From Clarireedia homoeocarpa (taxonomy: Eukaryota > Ascomycota > Leotiomycetes > Helotiales > Rutstroemiaceae), in the NCBI GenBank assembly GCA_001465935.1, contig LNKV01000037.1, positions 372,001 through 436,000 of the forward strand: a stretch of DNA of 64,000 nucleotides. Direction: 5' to 3'. The notes under the pieces are model-generated. The model saw only the letters and a program-made list of their open reading frames with translations, searched no databases and was not told where the DNA came from. Both the position numbers and the translations under genes were made by a program. Numbering within the stretch: position 1 is the first letter of the stretch; every line of letters begins with the position of its first letter. Positions 45,398 through 57,373 of this stretch are shown here, in pieces.

Positions 45398-48300
45398 ATG
45401 GGGAATGTTGAACATCCTCCTTGCGAACGCGTCTGGACGCGGAATTTTTTTATAATATTTTTTTCGGTTGTCCTCTTCATTAATACACTGTCTCTACTCC
45501 CATGGGGCATCTTTCATGTTAAATCATTCTTTCATGCCAATGACCATTCTATCACACAAATATCCATTCCGAGCATTGCCTCCATTAGTACTCTGAAGGT
45601 TGGAGAAGGAGGAGGGGATGAACTTGCGGCGCTTCTCAAGATAGCAGCAGATATCTTGGGTGCTGTGAGCGAACAGCATCGGCTTCAGTCTCTGCAAGGC
45701 ATAAGCAATGACTTGAACAAATTAGCTGCGAATACAGTAAAATCAAAGAGTAGTGCTGGGTTACGTGCCAGAGGGTTCTTCGATGGTCTTTTAGACGGTG
45801 CAGGAGACGGCGCAGGGGGTGCAACCGGAGGTGCTAGCGCAAGTCCACTTACTGGATTGTTGGGTGGAGCTGGAGGGGGGCTCTCAAGTTTATTTTCGTC
45901 AGCAGCTGGTGGTCTTTTGAACATAACAGCAGATAGTTTGGCAGGACCCGCACAGTATCTTGGTGATGGAGTAGGAAGAGGCGTCACCACGGGACTAAAA
46001 GTTAGCAACAATGTCCAGCAAACTTCAGCAACGAAGCCAGAGGGTATCAATAAACTTGCAAGTAATCTTGGATTCGGGTATGTTAAACTACTTCGCACAC
46101 TTGCAATTAATCAAGGCATGCTAACCTACATACGCAGTGTCTCCAATGCTTTAGCAGGAAGTTTCAACACTTCTCTCATAACAGCTGGTGCAGGAAGTGC
46201 AGCTTCTGCACTTGGTGCTGGCCTAGGGAGTGGAACTACAACTGGCTTAGGCATCAACAAATCAGCCATCGCAGCTCCTTCTGGTACAGGGATCCCTCTT
46301 ATAGCAGGTAATCTTGGAAGTGGTCTCACTCAGGCGCTCTTCTCAAATGTGGACATGTCGAAAATAATGCGTGGTGTGAGCGCCGGCCAATTATCCTCGG
46401 CGGTTGTGAATGCCGGGAAGGGTACGTAAATGCTATACAGACATTTGAAGCGCAATTGCACTAACTTCACCCTGCAGGCCTAGGAGAGGGAGCGGCTCAA
46501 GGCCTCGCTCTACCCATGAACCCTGTTGTTGCACGCAAACTAAACCTCCGCGCCACAACTAACACCACCGGCAGCAGTCTCAGCGTCGATGCCATCTCCT
46601 TCAGCTTCACCAAAGCTCTCTCTAGCTCCTTCCTCGGGTCCGTTGACGTCCAGGCCCTCGCCAATAAAGCCATGTCCAGCAGTTCCAACCTCACTGACAT
46701 GGTCGGACCATCCCTCGTCGGCGCCGCCGCCGGTTTCGGTTCCGGCACCGCCCAAAGCCTCGGTCTGCAAAAGGCCATCGCGGATCCTGTCACAGATCCC
46801 AACGCTCCGGCTCCGGAAATCGCAAAGAACTTCGCGTACCAACTGACAACAAGTTTCCTTGCGAATGGAACACTCCCGGAACTGCAGAAGAAACTCATGA
46901 GCTCCACGATGATGATGAATATATCTGCCATGTTGGGTCCGGCTGCTCAGGGGGCTGGTAGCGGTATTGGACAGGGTGCTGCTGTGGGACTGGGATTGCA
47001 GGATCCGAGTTCGGCGCAGACTCCAATGGGTGGAAGTGTCGCGATGGTGGCGAGAGACTTCTCATTTGGGTTGACGAGCAGTTTCCTGGCAAATGGAACG
47101 GTGGCTAGTCTGCAGAGTAAAGCCAGTGCATTACTCGGATCAAGTTCTTCTATGGGCCAGATGTTGGATCTGAAATCAATTTCGGTATCAAAGGCCGCTG
47201 AGGGCCTTGCAAGAGGTCTTGTTGATGGTGCGGGTCAGAGTATCCAGAATATGGGTGGTTTCCAGAGAATCCTGAATGGGGAGGACAAGTCTGCTGTGAT
47301 GGCTGATGCAGCGACGCCGATTTTCAATTCAAATGAATTCAATGACACGACGGGCGGAGTAGCAACTTCATTTGGTCAGGGTCTCGGTGGAGAGGGTGTC
47401 AACTTGGTTTTGCAAATGCTCGGAAAAGGAGCCTCGAGTGTTTCAGATACATCCACATCGTCAGGCTCATCAACAATGCCGATGCCCCTCGCCTCCTCAG
47501 CTCAACCCTCTCCATCAAATAATCTCTCCACATCCGCCATCCGCGCTCGCTCCCACCATCCCTTACCCGTCATTCGACGATCCTCCTCTGCTCTCAACAC
47601 CACTAGCGCAGGACTCGATACCACCATCAACCTCACCGGGATCCTCACCGGCGTAAACGTCACCTCCGTTGATGTGATCTTGCAAAAAGGCGTCGATGCT
47701 CTCACCTGTAAAGGTGTTGGAGGCTTCTCGCAGATCTTCGCCGGTCTCAAAGATAGCGGATCGCTTAACCCTTCGTCTTCTTCCTCCTCCTCCTCTTCTC
47801 CTATCCAGTTACCGAACGCAACGTTTACGGTGAAGAGCCAAGGAAATACCTTCGAGATTAATCCTGCCAAGGGATCAATCATCGTCAATGGGTTTCCACA
47901 GGCAAGGCTGACCATACTGATTGTCGCACATGGTATGTTCATCTTCGTACTTCATCAACCCTTCCATTACATCGCATTCCAGTCCGTTTCATACCCTGCT
48001 TTAAATCGAAAACTTCAGAAGACTAACATCTCCGCAACAGCATTCCTCGTAATCGTCGCCTTCCTCATCGCAATCCCTATCGCCCTCCTTCTAACCAGCG
48101 GCCACGAAATCGCCGTCATGCTAGGCCGACCCGATATCTGGGCCAAAGCAGATAAATACCGTCTCTACATATGGTGTTTCGTTGTCATCCCATTCGGTCT
48201 TGCCGGCATCGGCCTCGGCGTACGTGTTCTCTCCCCAACCTCCCCCCTTCTTCTTCTAAATCCGAACTAACATATCTTTCACCTTTAGATATTCCTCCTC

Positions 48301-48738
48301 GGCACATCCAAGCACCTCTCCTCCCCACACTCCATCCTCGGCATCTCATCCCTCGTCTTCCTCCTTGTCGCTTTCCTTCTCGAAATGCAATTCCTCCCCA
48401 GCATCCGCAGGCTGACTCTCCCGCGTGCAGCCAACCTTGCCATCTTGTTGGTGCTAGCAAATGTACTGTTTGTTACTGGATTGGCAGATATCCAGCGTGT
48501 GAGCCTCTGCACAGTGCAGTTGCCGGATGTGGTGCTGGTTGGTGCGGGTATGAATATAGCGTCAGTTTTTGCGACGGGGGTTACAGTGGTGCAGGGGAAA
48601 TGGGTGATTAGGCGGTGGGTTCAGGGGAGGGAGGGAGAGCGGTTGAGTGGAGTGGAAAGGGGGGGGAAGGAGGGGAAGGGGGTAGTGAAGAAGTCGAGTA
48701 TTAGGTTGGTGAGGGGGGTGGGTGATGAGAAGTTTTAG
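45398..48738 (+). CDS. Large membrane protein: glycine-rich repeats plus cytochrome b561-like C-terminal domain
   Basis: Five exons join in phase: 45398-46077, 46138-46421, 46478-47932, 48041-48219 and 48289-48738, giving 1,015 aa. A transmembrane or signal-anchor segment lies at residues 17-40. Residues about 90-620 carry loosely repeated units of about 75-80 aa, each with a phrase like SFLANGT followed by a glycine-rich segment such as GAGLGSGTTTGLG. A Ser/Pro-rich linker follows, then at about 800-990 five or six hydrophobic helices. The His in IVAHAFLV and that in SSPHSILGIS sit where cytochrome b561/ferric-reductase transmembrane domains place haem ligands, so a b561-like fold is likely, with fewer His than usual. 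The tail is basic. The ectodomain is not known to me. Function unknown; electron transfer at the plasma membrane is a guess. Confidence 0.72.
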
Positions 48739-49828
48739 GGAAATGGGAGATAGGATGATTGAACGGCAGCGGATTGCACCGACACGAATGGATTTGATTG
48801 AATAATATGAATAGTTTTGGATACCCCTTGAAGTCGGCCGGCTCCGGCTTCTATAACTTTCTCTTCCGTAGTTAATTAAAAATATGAAATGTATGAGTAA
48901 TAACCACTCCGTATTTGTGGGACTGAAAAGTTGAGATAACTCTGCATGTATATCTCAGCACCTCTCTTGCGGTTCAGGGCAGTATGTGTATACAGCCCCC
49001 AGAATTCAGTATTGGTCCGATTCACGAAGCCTAGCAGGATTCAGAAGTCTTTGCTATGTAACGAATACAATCGTCATGAACTCTCCATGGACAAGTAAGG
49101 AAACCAATCAAGCAGCCACATTCCCCAGTCCCACCAACTCAAACCAGTGACAACATCACGCACCAGGTACAAGCGCAAGATAAATAAAGTACAAAAATCA
49201 TCATGAAGTTATCAATCACAACCGTGATAGCCTAATTTCAAGGCAGCAGTCAAACACTGGGGTCTAGCCGTGGTCAAGTGCAGTCAATGTTTCGCAACAC
49301 AGGGCTTTCGACTTCCCTAAGCTATTTTACTGTATATATAACAGCGGTCTTGTGGGACTCATGCTCGGTCTGAGCGAATAAAGATGTTGAGTGGAGATAT
49401 TTTTGTATCTGTACCCAAGGACGGCCGGTCGAAGACATGGTAAGAAGAGACTAATGTTTCTTAGCCATCGGCCGAGTGAATCCTACGCCCGAAGACTTTA
49501 GTCATGAAAGTTTGTCGCAGCGGGTACATACCAGCGACCGGTAATACGTGAGCCTACGCGTCAAAGAAGGGCAGATGGCTTTCAGAATATATGGGTGTTT
49601 GGTTGAAGAGTATAAATAATCGGTTGTACGACTATCGCTACCAAGCATTCAATTGAAATATGGTAACACTTTTATTCCTTCTCTCTTCCAAATATCAAAA
49701 CCGTGTCTCTGGCTTCGAGAGATCTTTGAGTTCCAATATCGCTTTGATTCTCTGCCGGCAATCCATTTCCCTTTACATAAACCTAACTCACTAGGTTCAA
49801 GAAAGAAAAAGTAATAGGATATCTAAAA
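48739..49828. other. Intergenic region
   Basis: About 1.1 kb without a supportable gene. The left part is the b561-like gene's 3' UTR. Confidence 0.5.
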
Positions 49829-50526
49829 ATGGGCTCATCTAAAGACGCAAAAACCGATTACAATCTGTACTTCACTAAGATCACCAACTACTAGAAGAAT
49901 GATGAACTCGAATATTGGAAAAACCAGCCAGGCCATATCAAGGCAGTCTTCGTTCAAAGACAGATGACTCTCACGGCGAAATTCTTCAGTGGACTCCTAA
50001 AGGCCCACAATGGTCAGATGCCGTACTTCAAGATTCTGGCAAGATCACAATGAAAAACAAAGGAGAAATGATAGCACACTTGAAGTGGAAACCAATTTGC
50101 AAGCCGATCAACGCCAAAAAATCGAGCGAATTCAAGACATACATAGAAGACTTTTACTACAGAGCGCTAAAGAAGAATCACATCTTCCCACCAATTGTAA
50201 GTAGTTTGAGCCTCTCTCTTGCCCATTCAGGAAGAAGGTCAAATGTATGCTAATATGGAAAGCATGGCAAACAGGTCGATGAAACTTGGGACCTACTTAT
50301 GGAAAAGTCTTGGCTTCATCGACATATACACAAACCAGCAAATTTTAGCGGGAAAAACACTTCGACTGGTCTTGAATCGTCGAAGGAGCAGCCTGTGACT
50401 ATTGACAAAGGGAAAGGTCGAGCAACTGACGTACAGAAGACTGATGCATCATCAACTCGGTCTGCGGCAAGGCGATCAACTCTTTCAAAATCTAAATCAA
50501 CGGTGGAGGGATCCGGAAGTCACTGA
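49829..50526 (+). pseudogene. Broken small gene of unknown function
   Basis: An ATG at 49829 opens a frame (MGSSKDAKTDYNLYF...) with a TAG at about 49892. The same frame then continues as NDELEYWKNQPGH, and the protein-like reading shifts frame near 49940 to a segment with GEILQWTPKGPQW and HLKWKP. A plausible intron (GTAAGT at 50198 to CAG at about 50275) joins a second exon with a Lys/Ser-rich end at 50524. A stop and a frameshift suggest a pseudogene; a sequencing error or unusual splicing could also explain it. I do not recognise the family. Confidence 0.4.
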
Positions 50527-52127
50527 TTCGATTTGGAGGCCTCTAATGTCTCGTGTCAGCGTGTGAAAATTCAGGGTAGATTGTTCATGACTTTAGCAAG
50601 ATTCTAGACTAATGGGCTTCAGCTTGGTTACATACTTTAGCAATTCAAGAAAAGAAATCCTGTGCCGTTGCCGAAGTTACTTGGTTCCTCGTGAGGGTGG
50701 GAAATTGGGAAGAGATACTCGGCGATTGCATTGATACATTATCTCAAAACATAAAGTGCCGCATGCCATATCATTTCTCAGTCGTATTGGTCTCCGGTCT
50801 TGCGAACCAAAGGACCAGAGTGTTGCATCGTTGATATGCGTCAAATCGTTATGAACTTAGCAGTAGCCGGACGTCTGATACGAGACGCCTGCTTCCCATG
50901 GACTATACTCCGAGCAAGACGATGTGGTGGTAAACATAAAGTATAGTAGTAAGTGTGGTAGCGCATTGCGGCGACCATATCTCGTCGTTCTCGTAGCTCC
51001 CTTCTGATGGATCTCACAGACTCGGTCGCACGAGAAGGCACGAAACAATATATTAAATGCTGGATGTCTAGAGTATGACTGACGGATTCTCATCCGCAGT
51101 GCTTTTCCAAACTGCAAAACGTCAGCCGAAAAGGAATGCAACCCGAGATTGCCAGAAACATATTGTGAGGACCGGATATGTGGGCGGGCTTAGCTAACCA
51201 CAGAACGACCTGTCCGCACTTGCATAATGTGTTGGTGTCCGAAAGGTATACTCCCTATCTCATCTTCTCATCCTCTCATCTTCTCATCAAGAAGATTCAG
51301 AATCGAAACAGATGGCTACTGCTTCTCATATCTTTAGCTCCATTACTACTGCAACCTAACAATCAAATGTCGTCTCCCTCCAACTCAAACCATGTGTAAA
51401 TCAGAATCTGGAGTTCAAATGAGTATCCACTGCGCGGGGGGATGTGAACTTGGCTGCCTATTTAAGAGACTCGTGGGGGAAGAAATGCCCAACTAATAGC
51501 GCCGTACGTACGAAAGTAAATCTCCGTTGATCTCCGTTGGATCCTTCTCAGGGATGCTCTGCGATCTCAATTGTGGCTTTGTTTGTTTGAGGTTCTCTGT
51601 TTTGAAAGAATTGACCAATGAGAAGCTTACTAATCCTACCGTTGGCTCAGTTGGGGGTGGGGTGCACAAACCTTTAATATAAATCTGCATCCTTTCCCCA
51701 AGTTTCGCGACTAGGGAAACACTTGGTACAGCCAAGATTCCTCCATGCTCTGTACAGCTATTCTCCTTGTACCTCGCTCCCGTCGTTAAGGCAAGGGGAC
51801 ACGGGATTAAACCTCCAGCTCCCCTTCCTCATATTGGCACATTCACATGAAGTCCGCAGTGCCTATCAAGGAGAACTGGGGACTGTTGCCGGCCACGCCG
51901 ATATGATATGATGTGCTGCATCTCTACGGTATTAACAAAGGCAAGTCGTACAAATACTTCGTATTGGTCCAATATTTGCCCTTCCTCTTTGAGCCTCAGC
52001 TTCACTCCTTTCTGATCTTCTTTTTTCTGCGTCATTTACACAAGTCTTGAGACTGTTTACAGTCCCTTCCATTCTTTTTCTTTTCTGAACGAATACTACT
52101 GAGCATTGATTTCTCAATATTGCAATC
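50527..52127. other. Intergenic region upstream of the GH71 gene
   Basis: No supportable gene in 1.6 kb. It contains a double CGTACGTACG at about 51504, one of the few such motifs outside the copia element. Pyrimidine-rich stretches precede the GH71 start. Confidence 0.5.
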
Positions 52128-54425
52128 ATGCATTTATCACTCATTTCTCTATCATATTTGATATCTGCGAGCTTGGTTCTCGCTAGAAATCTGCCACGAT
52201 CATATCGTGGTAATGTTGATCGCTCGTCTGCTGTTGGTTCTCCTGGCTGGTCGGTCCAAGCTACTACATGTCCAGCGAACACAACAACATGCGGGACTGG
52301 TTCCGGCGCATGCTGTCCTTCGGGCATGTATTGCGCGACTCCTGCAAACTCTGAAGTTGCTGCTTGCTGCACACGCCGTAAGATATTGAAATCCTTTTTC
52401 GATATCAGGATGCTGACTTTCGAAAGCTGGAGCGTGCCGCTCTATCATCGAGGCCGCTCCGAAATGTGCGGATAGTAGCTGGAATCTATGGGATGGGCTA
52501 GATGGCAATGCCTTTTGTTGTGAACTCGGAATGCTTGGCGCGTATGACCATATCTCTCACCGTGCAGGAACTTGTGTGTCTTCTGTGGTGGCTCCAACCA
52601 CTTCGGCGGTTCTGGTATGTCTTCATTGGCCTTTCATGAGAAGATTCCCTAGTCTGTTTCTGTAGAAACTTACAAACTCTCAGAGATCAACTGGAATATA
52701 TCTAACGGCGACATCAACCGCCTCCCTCAACAGCTTCACCTCGGCAGCTTCGTTCATCAGCGCGACCTCCATCTATTCGGCTCCATCTTCCACAAAGACA
52801 TATGTCTCAACCACTAGCACATCTATTGCCGTAGTCGATACTAAAGCTAAAAGTGCTTCAAGCGCAGTAGCTAGTGCAACGAGCGCAGGAGCTACTGGGA
52901 AGCCTGTGTAAGTCTTAATATTACTGGTCATATAAAATTTCAGCTAACGTCCATTTAGCTTCTTCCATTATATGGTTTGTTGATCAGTCCCTCGATGACA
53001 ATATAAGCTAATTCGAAGCAGCTTGGTGGAGTGAGTGATACTCAGGCCGAACAAGATATCAAAGATGCTGCAGCGCTAGGAGTCGATGCGTTCGCTGTCA
53101 ACCTCCGTATGTCTCCTCACCGCAAACATCTCACTCGCTAACATCTGTCTAGAGGACATTACTTCTTCTTGGGCCACTAACGCAATCACATACCTCTTCA
53201 AGCATGCTGGTAGTTACAACTTCAAACTATTGTATGTCATCAGCCCCTCGCTACTCTCACATTGCTAACAAAACCTAGCTTCTCATTCGATATGACTGCA
53301 TTTAACAGCCCCGATCAATTCATGACGTTGCTCAAAACTTATGCTGTACACGACGCATATTACACTTACCAAGGCCAACCATTTGTCTCCACCTTCAACG
53401 TATATATCCCCTTGTCCCTCATCCATCACTCAGCACTAATCTCACCGCAGGGCGGCACCTCTGCCTTCAAATTTGGCCAGTCAAGCACCAGTCTCGGCTG
53501 GAAAGTCAAACTCCAAGACGTGATGGCCAACGCTGGCCACCCCATCTACTTCGTTCCCTCCTTTCAAGACGTCTCCGCCTCCACCGACTTCTTCACTACC
53601 GAATACCCCTACCTAAACGGCACCTTCAACTGGGACAGCTGGCCCAAGACCACCGAAGGCGACATCCCCGTCTACACCACCACCGACCTCACCTACCAAA
53701 CCGCCGCGCACGGATCCTCCAAAACCTTCATGATGGGCATCTCCCCCCTCCAATTCAAACACATTGACCAATCGCAAAACTGGTATCGCCGCGGGGAGCA
53801 AAACCTCGAAATCCGCTTCGGCCAAGTCCTCGCCTTGCAGCCCGACTTTATCGAATTCCAGACCTGGAATGACGCCGGCGAGGGTCATTATATGGGGACC
53901 GTATGGTCCGAGACCCTGGTCAGCAATACCAGCGCCATGGCCCTCAGCAGTCTGCAATACGACCACACCGGGTACTGGCAGGTCCTAGGCAGTTTTATCA
54001 AGGAATGGAAAGCCGGCGCCACGACCACCGCGTCGATGTACCCGACCAATGGGGCCAAAGCACAGGGTACATTTTGGCATCACACGTTGCTGAAGAACGG
54101 CGATTGCTCGAGCGATTCGCTCGGCCTGCCGAAGCCGGATGGCTGGGAACACGTCGAGGATAAGGTTACGGCGGTGGTGCTTGTGGCCAAGGGGGTGACG
54201 GGCTTGCAGGCGAGTATTGAGGTGGGTGGGACGGTGCTGGGTACGCAGGCGCTCAATGCGGGGTACAATGTTGTGAGTGTGAGCAACATTACCACGGGAG
54301 CGGTAAGTATGAAGGTCGTAGATGAGGCGTCTGGCACGGTGGTGGTGAAGGGGACGGGTAGTTTGGAGGTGGTGGGGAGTGCGAAGTTGTGCAATTATAA
54401 CTTTCAGGTTGTGGGGTTGGCGTAG
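52128..54425 (+). CDS. GH71 alpha-1,3-glucanase (mutanase) with N-terminal Cys-rich module
   Basis: Eight exons join in phase: 52128-52377, 52427-52614, 52684-52907, 52959-52974, 53022-53106, 53153-53231, 53279-53399 and 53451-54425, giving 645 aa. GH71 enzymes cleave alpha-1,3-glucan of fungal walls. A signal peptide (residues 1-19) is followed by a Cys-rich module (about 45-140, with CGTGSGACCPSGMYC and CADSSW...FCCELG). A Ser/Thr/Ala linker (about 147-215) precedes the GH71 domain, which starts at KPVFFHYMLGGVSDTQAEQD. Family signatures include FSFDMTAF, YFVPSFQD, and FIEFQTWNDAGEGHY with the acidic residues expected at the active site. One exon has only 16 nt. The Cys-rich module may bind wall polymer; that is inference. 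Confidence 0.88.
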
Positions 54426-55743
54426 GGAGGGAGAAGATGAGGCTTTTTTAGGAAGAACGACGGAGGGAGGGAAGAAGAAGAAGAAGAAGAGAAGAAGAAG
54501 AAGAAGAAGAAGAAGAAGAAGAAGAAGAAGAAGAAGAAGAAGAAGAAGAAGAAGAAAGGGGGAGGCGAGACGTTGCATACCTTTCAGAGTAGAAAGGAAC
54601 TAAAGTGCCAGCCAAGCCAGCCATGATCGAATTCTCTTTGATAGCCAAGTAGGCCAAACAGACACACTAAGTTTACATTATTTTCTTCACTGTACATAGC
54701 TATAGATTAACATTTCATCTTACTGTGACCATATTCATTCCAAAACCAGTTAGTTAGTTACCTTCTCCATAACTTTTCCCCGTAAACTTTTTCCCCGTAT
54801 AACTAACTAACCCAACTTAACTTGCACACCACAGTATTTTCATCACAGTACAGTACAGTACATATGACTCTGATGAACTAAACTACAACTACAACTACAC
54901 TGACTGCAGCACCCAACACACTCGAGACAAAACAAAAACGGCGCGAGATAATCCATCCCTCCATTCAATATCGCATATACACTCACTCACTCACTCACTC
55001 ACCCTATCCTATCCCAAGTTTTAACTTGGACAATGGAAAGTAGCTAGATAGCTAGCTAGCTACTGCATGCAGATGGATCGATCTATCATCTATCATCTAA
55101 CTTATCTCTTGAGTAGAAGTAGTTCTCGAAGCTCCCCCCCCCCCCCCCCCAAAAAAAAAGACAGTCCAGGGGAGAGAGAGAGGGGATGCAAAGAAAGGTA
55201 CAGTATCAGTATCAGTACAAGTGTCAGTAATATCATATTAAGATGAGTACAAGTTCAAGTTCAAGTTAGATAACTTAAGATGTATATATGTATGTATGTA
55301 TTTAGATTCTTATGTAGGGTAACGCACAAAACCAAGGCCACATCCAGAACTGGCAACTACTATACTGTATTGTAGATGTAAAAAAAAAGACTACACTTCA
55401 AGCGAGACGAGACGACCAATTTCCCTTTCTTTTCCAGCCAAGCTACAGTAAAGGGTAAAACGAAATTCCATCCATTGAGAGTAGCTAGAGTGACACAAGT
55501 AACATAACATAGCATAACCAAAGCAACAAGACAATAAGTACTTTACGAAAATAGGCCACAAAGAGGATATCCATGTATGTAAAAAAGTAAAGCAAGAAGT
55601 GAACCTCCCTTCCCTACCCGTGAACACACAAAGCCAAAAGAGGAATAAGATAGATAGGGCAAGCAAGCAAGTACAGCCTCAAGTATGAAATATAGAAATT
55701 GGGCTTTCTATTCAAGAAGGAGAATACGAAAGATTTTAAGATT
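54426..55743. other. Convergent intergenic region with microsatellites
   Basis: It contains a GAA/AGA microsatellite (about 54470-54555), ACTC repeats (about 54975-55000), a poly-C/poly-A run (about 55133-55159) and short TAGC and TATG repeats. It lies between the 3' ends of the GH71 and HMG genes. No gene seen. Confidence 0.6.
54470..54555 (+). repeat. (GAA)n microsatellite
   Basis: About 85 bp of near-perfect GAA repeat starting 45 bp after the GH71 stop codon. Confidence 0.95.
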
Positions 55744-57373
55744 TTACGCGGACCCCTTAGTCTTCTTCTTCTTCTTTGGGGCTGATTTGGGCGTCTCAAC
55801 CGCTTCCTCTTCCACAGCAGCTGGCTCTTCAACATCCTTCTTAGAAGCACGCTTACGCTTCTTACCCGGAGTGGCCTCCTTAGTAGGCGGCGGGACAATG
55901 TTGGCTGAATCGGGGGCCTCTTCAGCTGGGATAGCTTTGCCCTTTGACTTGCGGCCGCCTTTAGCCTTGGGAGTTTTCGGAGCTGGGGTTGGGGACTTTT
56001 CAACTTCAGGCTCAGGCTCGGGCTCAGGCTCGGGCTCGGGCTCTTCCTCGGGTTCAGGTTCCGCTTCGCCTTCTGCGTCTTCCTCTTCCTCTTCCTCATC
56101 ACCGTGACCAGTGGCGGCGGCTTCGACGGCGAGTTGTGCGGATGCCGGGTCGGCGCCGATGCCATTGGAGTCGGCGTAGGCTTGGGCTTCCTCGTCCGTC
56201 ATGTCGCGGGCCGTTTTAATACCAGCGCGGTAGGCGGCAACTCGGGCATTGTAGAGACGGAGGTTGTCCTTGTAAGCTTCGGACCAGAGCTATGGGTGAA
56301 TATATTAGTATATAATGCTTGATGGAAGGAGTTTTGGCGTTGAGAGAGAGAGAGACTTACCGCTTTATCTTTAGGTGCCATCTCCGTCCACCTCTTGGTA
56401 CCCTCGGCCGATACATCACCCTTGGCGACCTTCTCTCCAAGATCCTTTGCGATGATGGGACGAGCCGTCTGCATGTACAGGAAGAAAGGAGTGAGGGGAC
56501 GCTTAGGCGCATTTGCATCATGCTGTCTCTTTTTCCTTTCCTTCTTATCAGGCGCGGGGGGTTCTGCCGGAGCTACCGGTTGAGGGGCGGCAGCGCTGCT
56601 GGCAGCGGCGAGAGCATTGAGATTGCCGAGGATTGGATTTTCGCTGATCTTCAAAAGAGCCGAGTCGATGTCGAATCCTGAGCCGTGTTCTCCGAGCACA
56701 GCATTGGTATGTTTGATGTATGCGTTGGAGACACTTTGAATGGCATCTTGCAGAGTCGCGAGACCGGTAACGAACTTTTTTTTTTGGAGGTAGATTAGTG
56801 TATGTTTGTTTTTCATGTAGGTAAATATATGTAGGTGAGGTAGATGATGGGTAGATGATGGAAGTTTTCCAGCTTCAGAAGCTTGGGTTAGGCGGGGGCT
56901 ATTGTATTGAGGCGCGCGAGAGGCGCGGGAAGTTGGTCGGGGGGGAGAGAGGAAAAAGGTAAACAATATTCACGCGTGGATGAGGAAGCGCTTCAAAAGG
57001 AGGGATTTTGAAGATGAAAACACGCGCGATTGAGTGGCGTAAGTGAATGAAATGGAGGATTTTCACATCGCAATCAAGAAGAATTGTGGCGGGTTTGAAT
57101 GTGTCGATGATGATTGTGAGAGATGGGTGATGGGGGGTGGAGGGGTTATGATTTGATAGAGGGTTGAGGAATGCGACGGGCAATTGAGGGTTTGGGGGAT
57201 TTGGGGATTTGGGGATTTGGGGGATGTGGAGGTTGGAACGAAGAGGCTGGAATGAAGCAAGCAGAAATGGGACGACTTACGGTATCTCTTGTACGGACGA
57301 AACTGGCGAGGTCAATGGTAAGAGTTCCCTCCTTTGGCTTCTCCTTCTGATCGGGTTTCTTTTGACGGACCAT
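55744..57373 (-). CDS. HMG-box chromatin protein
   Basis: Three exons (57373-57281, 56774-56361, 56289-55744) encode 350 aa. The HMG box is at about residues 115-190 and is interrupted by the second intron: NAPKRPLTPFFLYMQTARP opens it, KRWTEMAPKDKALWSEAY and a YNARVAAYRAG helix close it. HMG boxes bend or bind DNA in chromatin. The N-terminal 110 residues form a helical region (TGLATLQDAIQSVSNAYI). The C-terminal half is acidic and then basic: an EPEPEPEP run is followed by Lys-rich segments (KKRKRASKK, KKKKKTKG) that could be nuclear-localisation signals. The first intron is long for this organism (506 nt). A link to Hmo1-type proteins is possible but not certain. Confidence 0.85.

Noticed and set aside
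54379..54603. Lys/Arg- or Leu/Ser-rich ORFs across the GAA microsatellite
   Set aside because: Simple-repeat translation in different frames.
55744..56202. Plus-strand Ser/Gly-rich and minus-strand Pro/Lys-rich ORFs over the HMG gene tail
   Set aside because: They are frame shadows of the repetitive EPEP and Lys-rich coding sequence.
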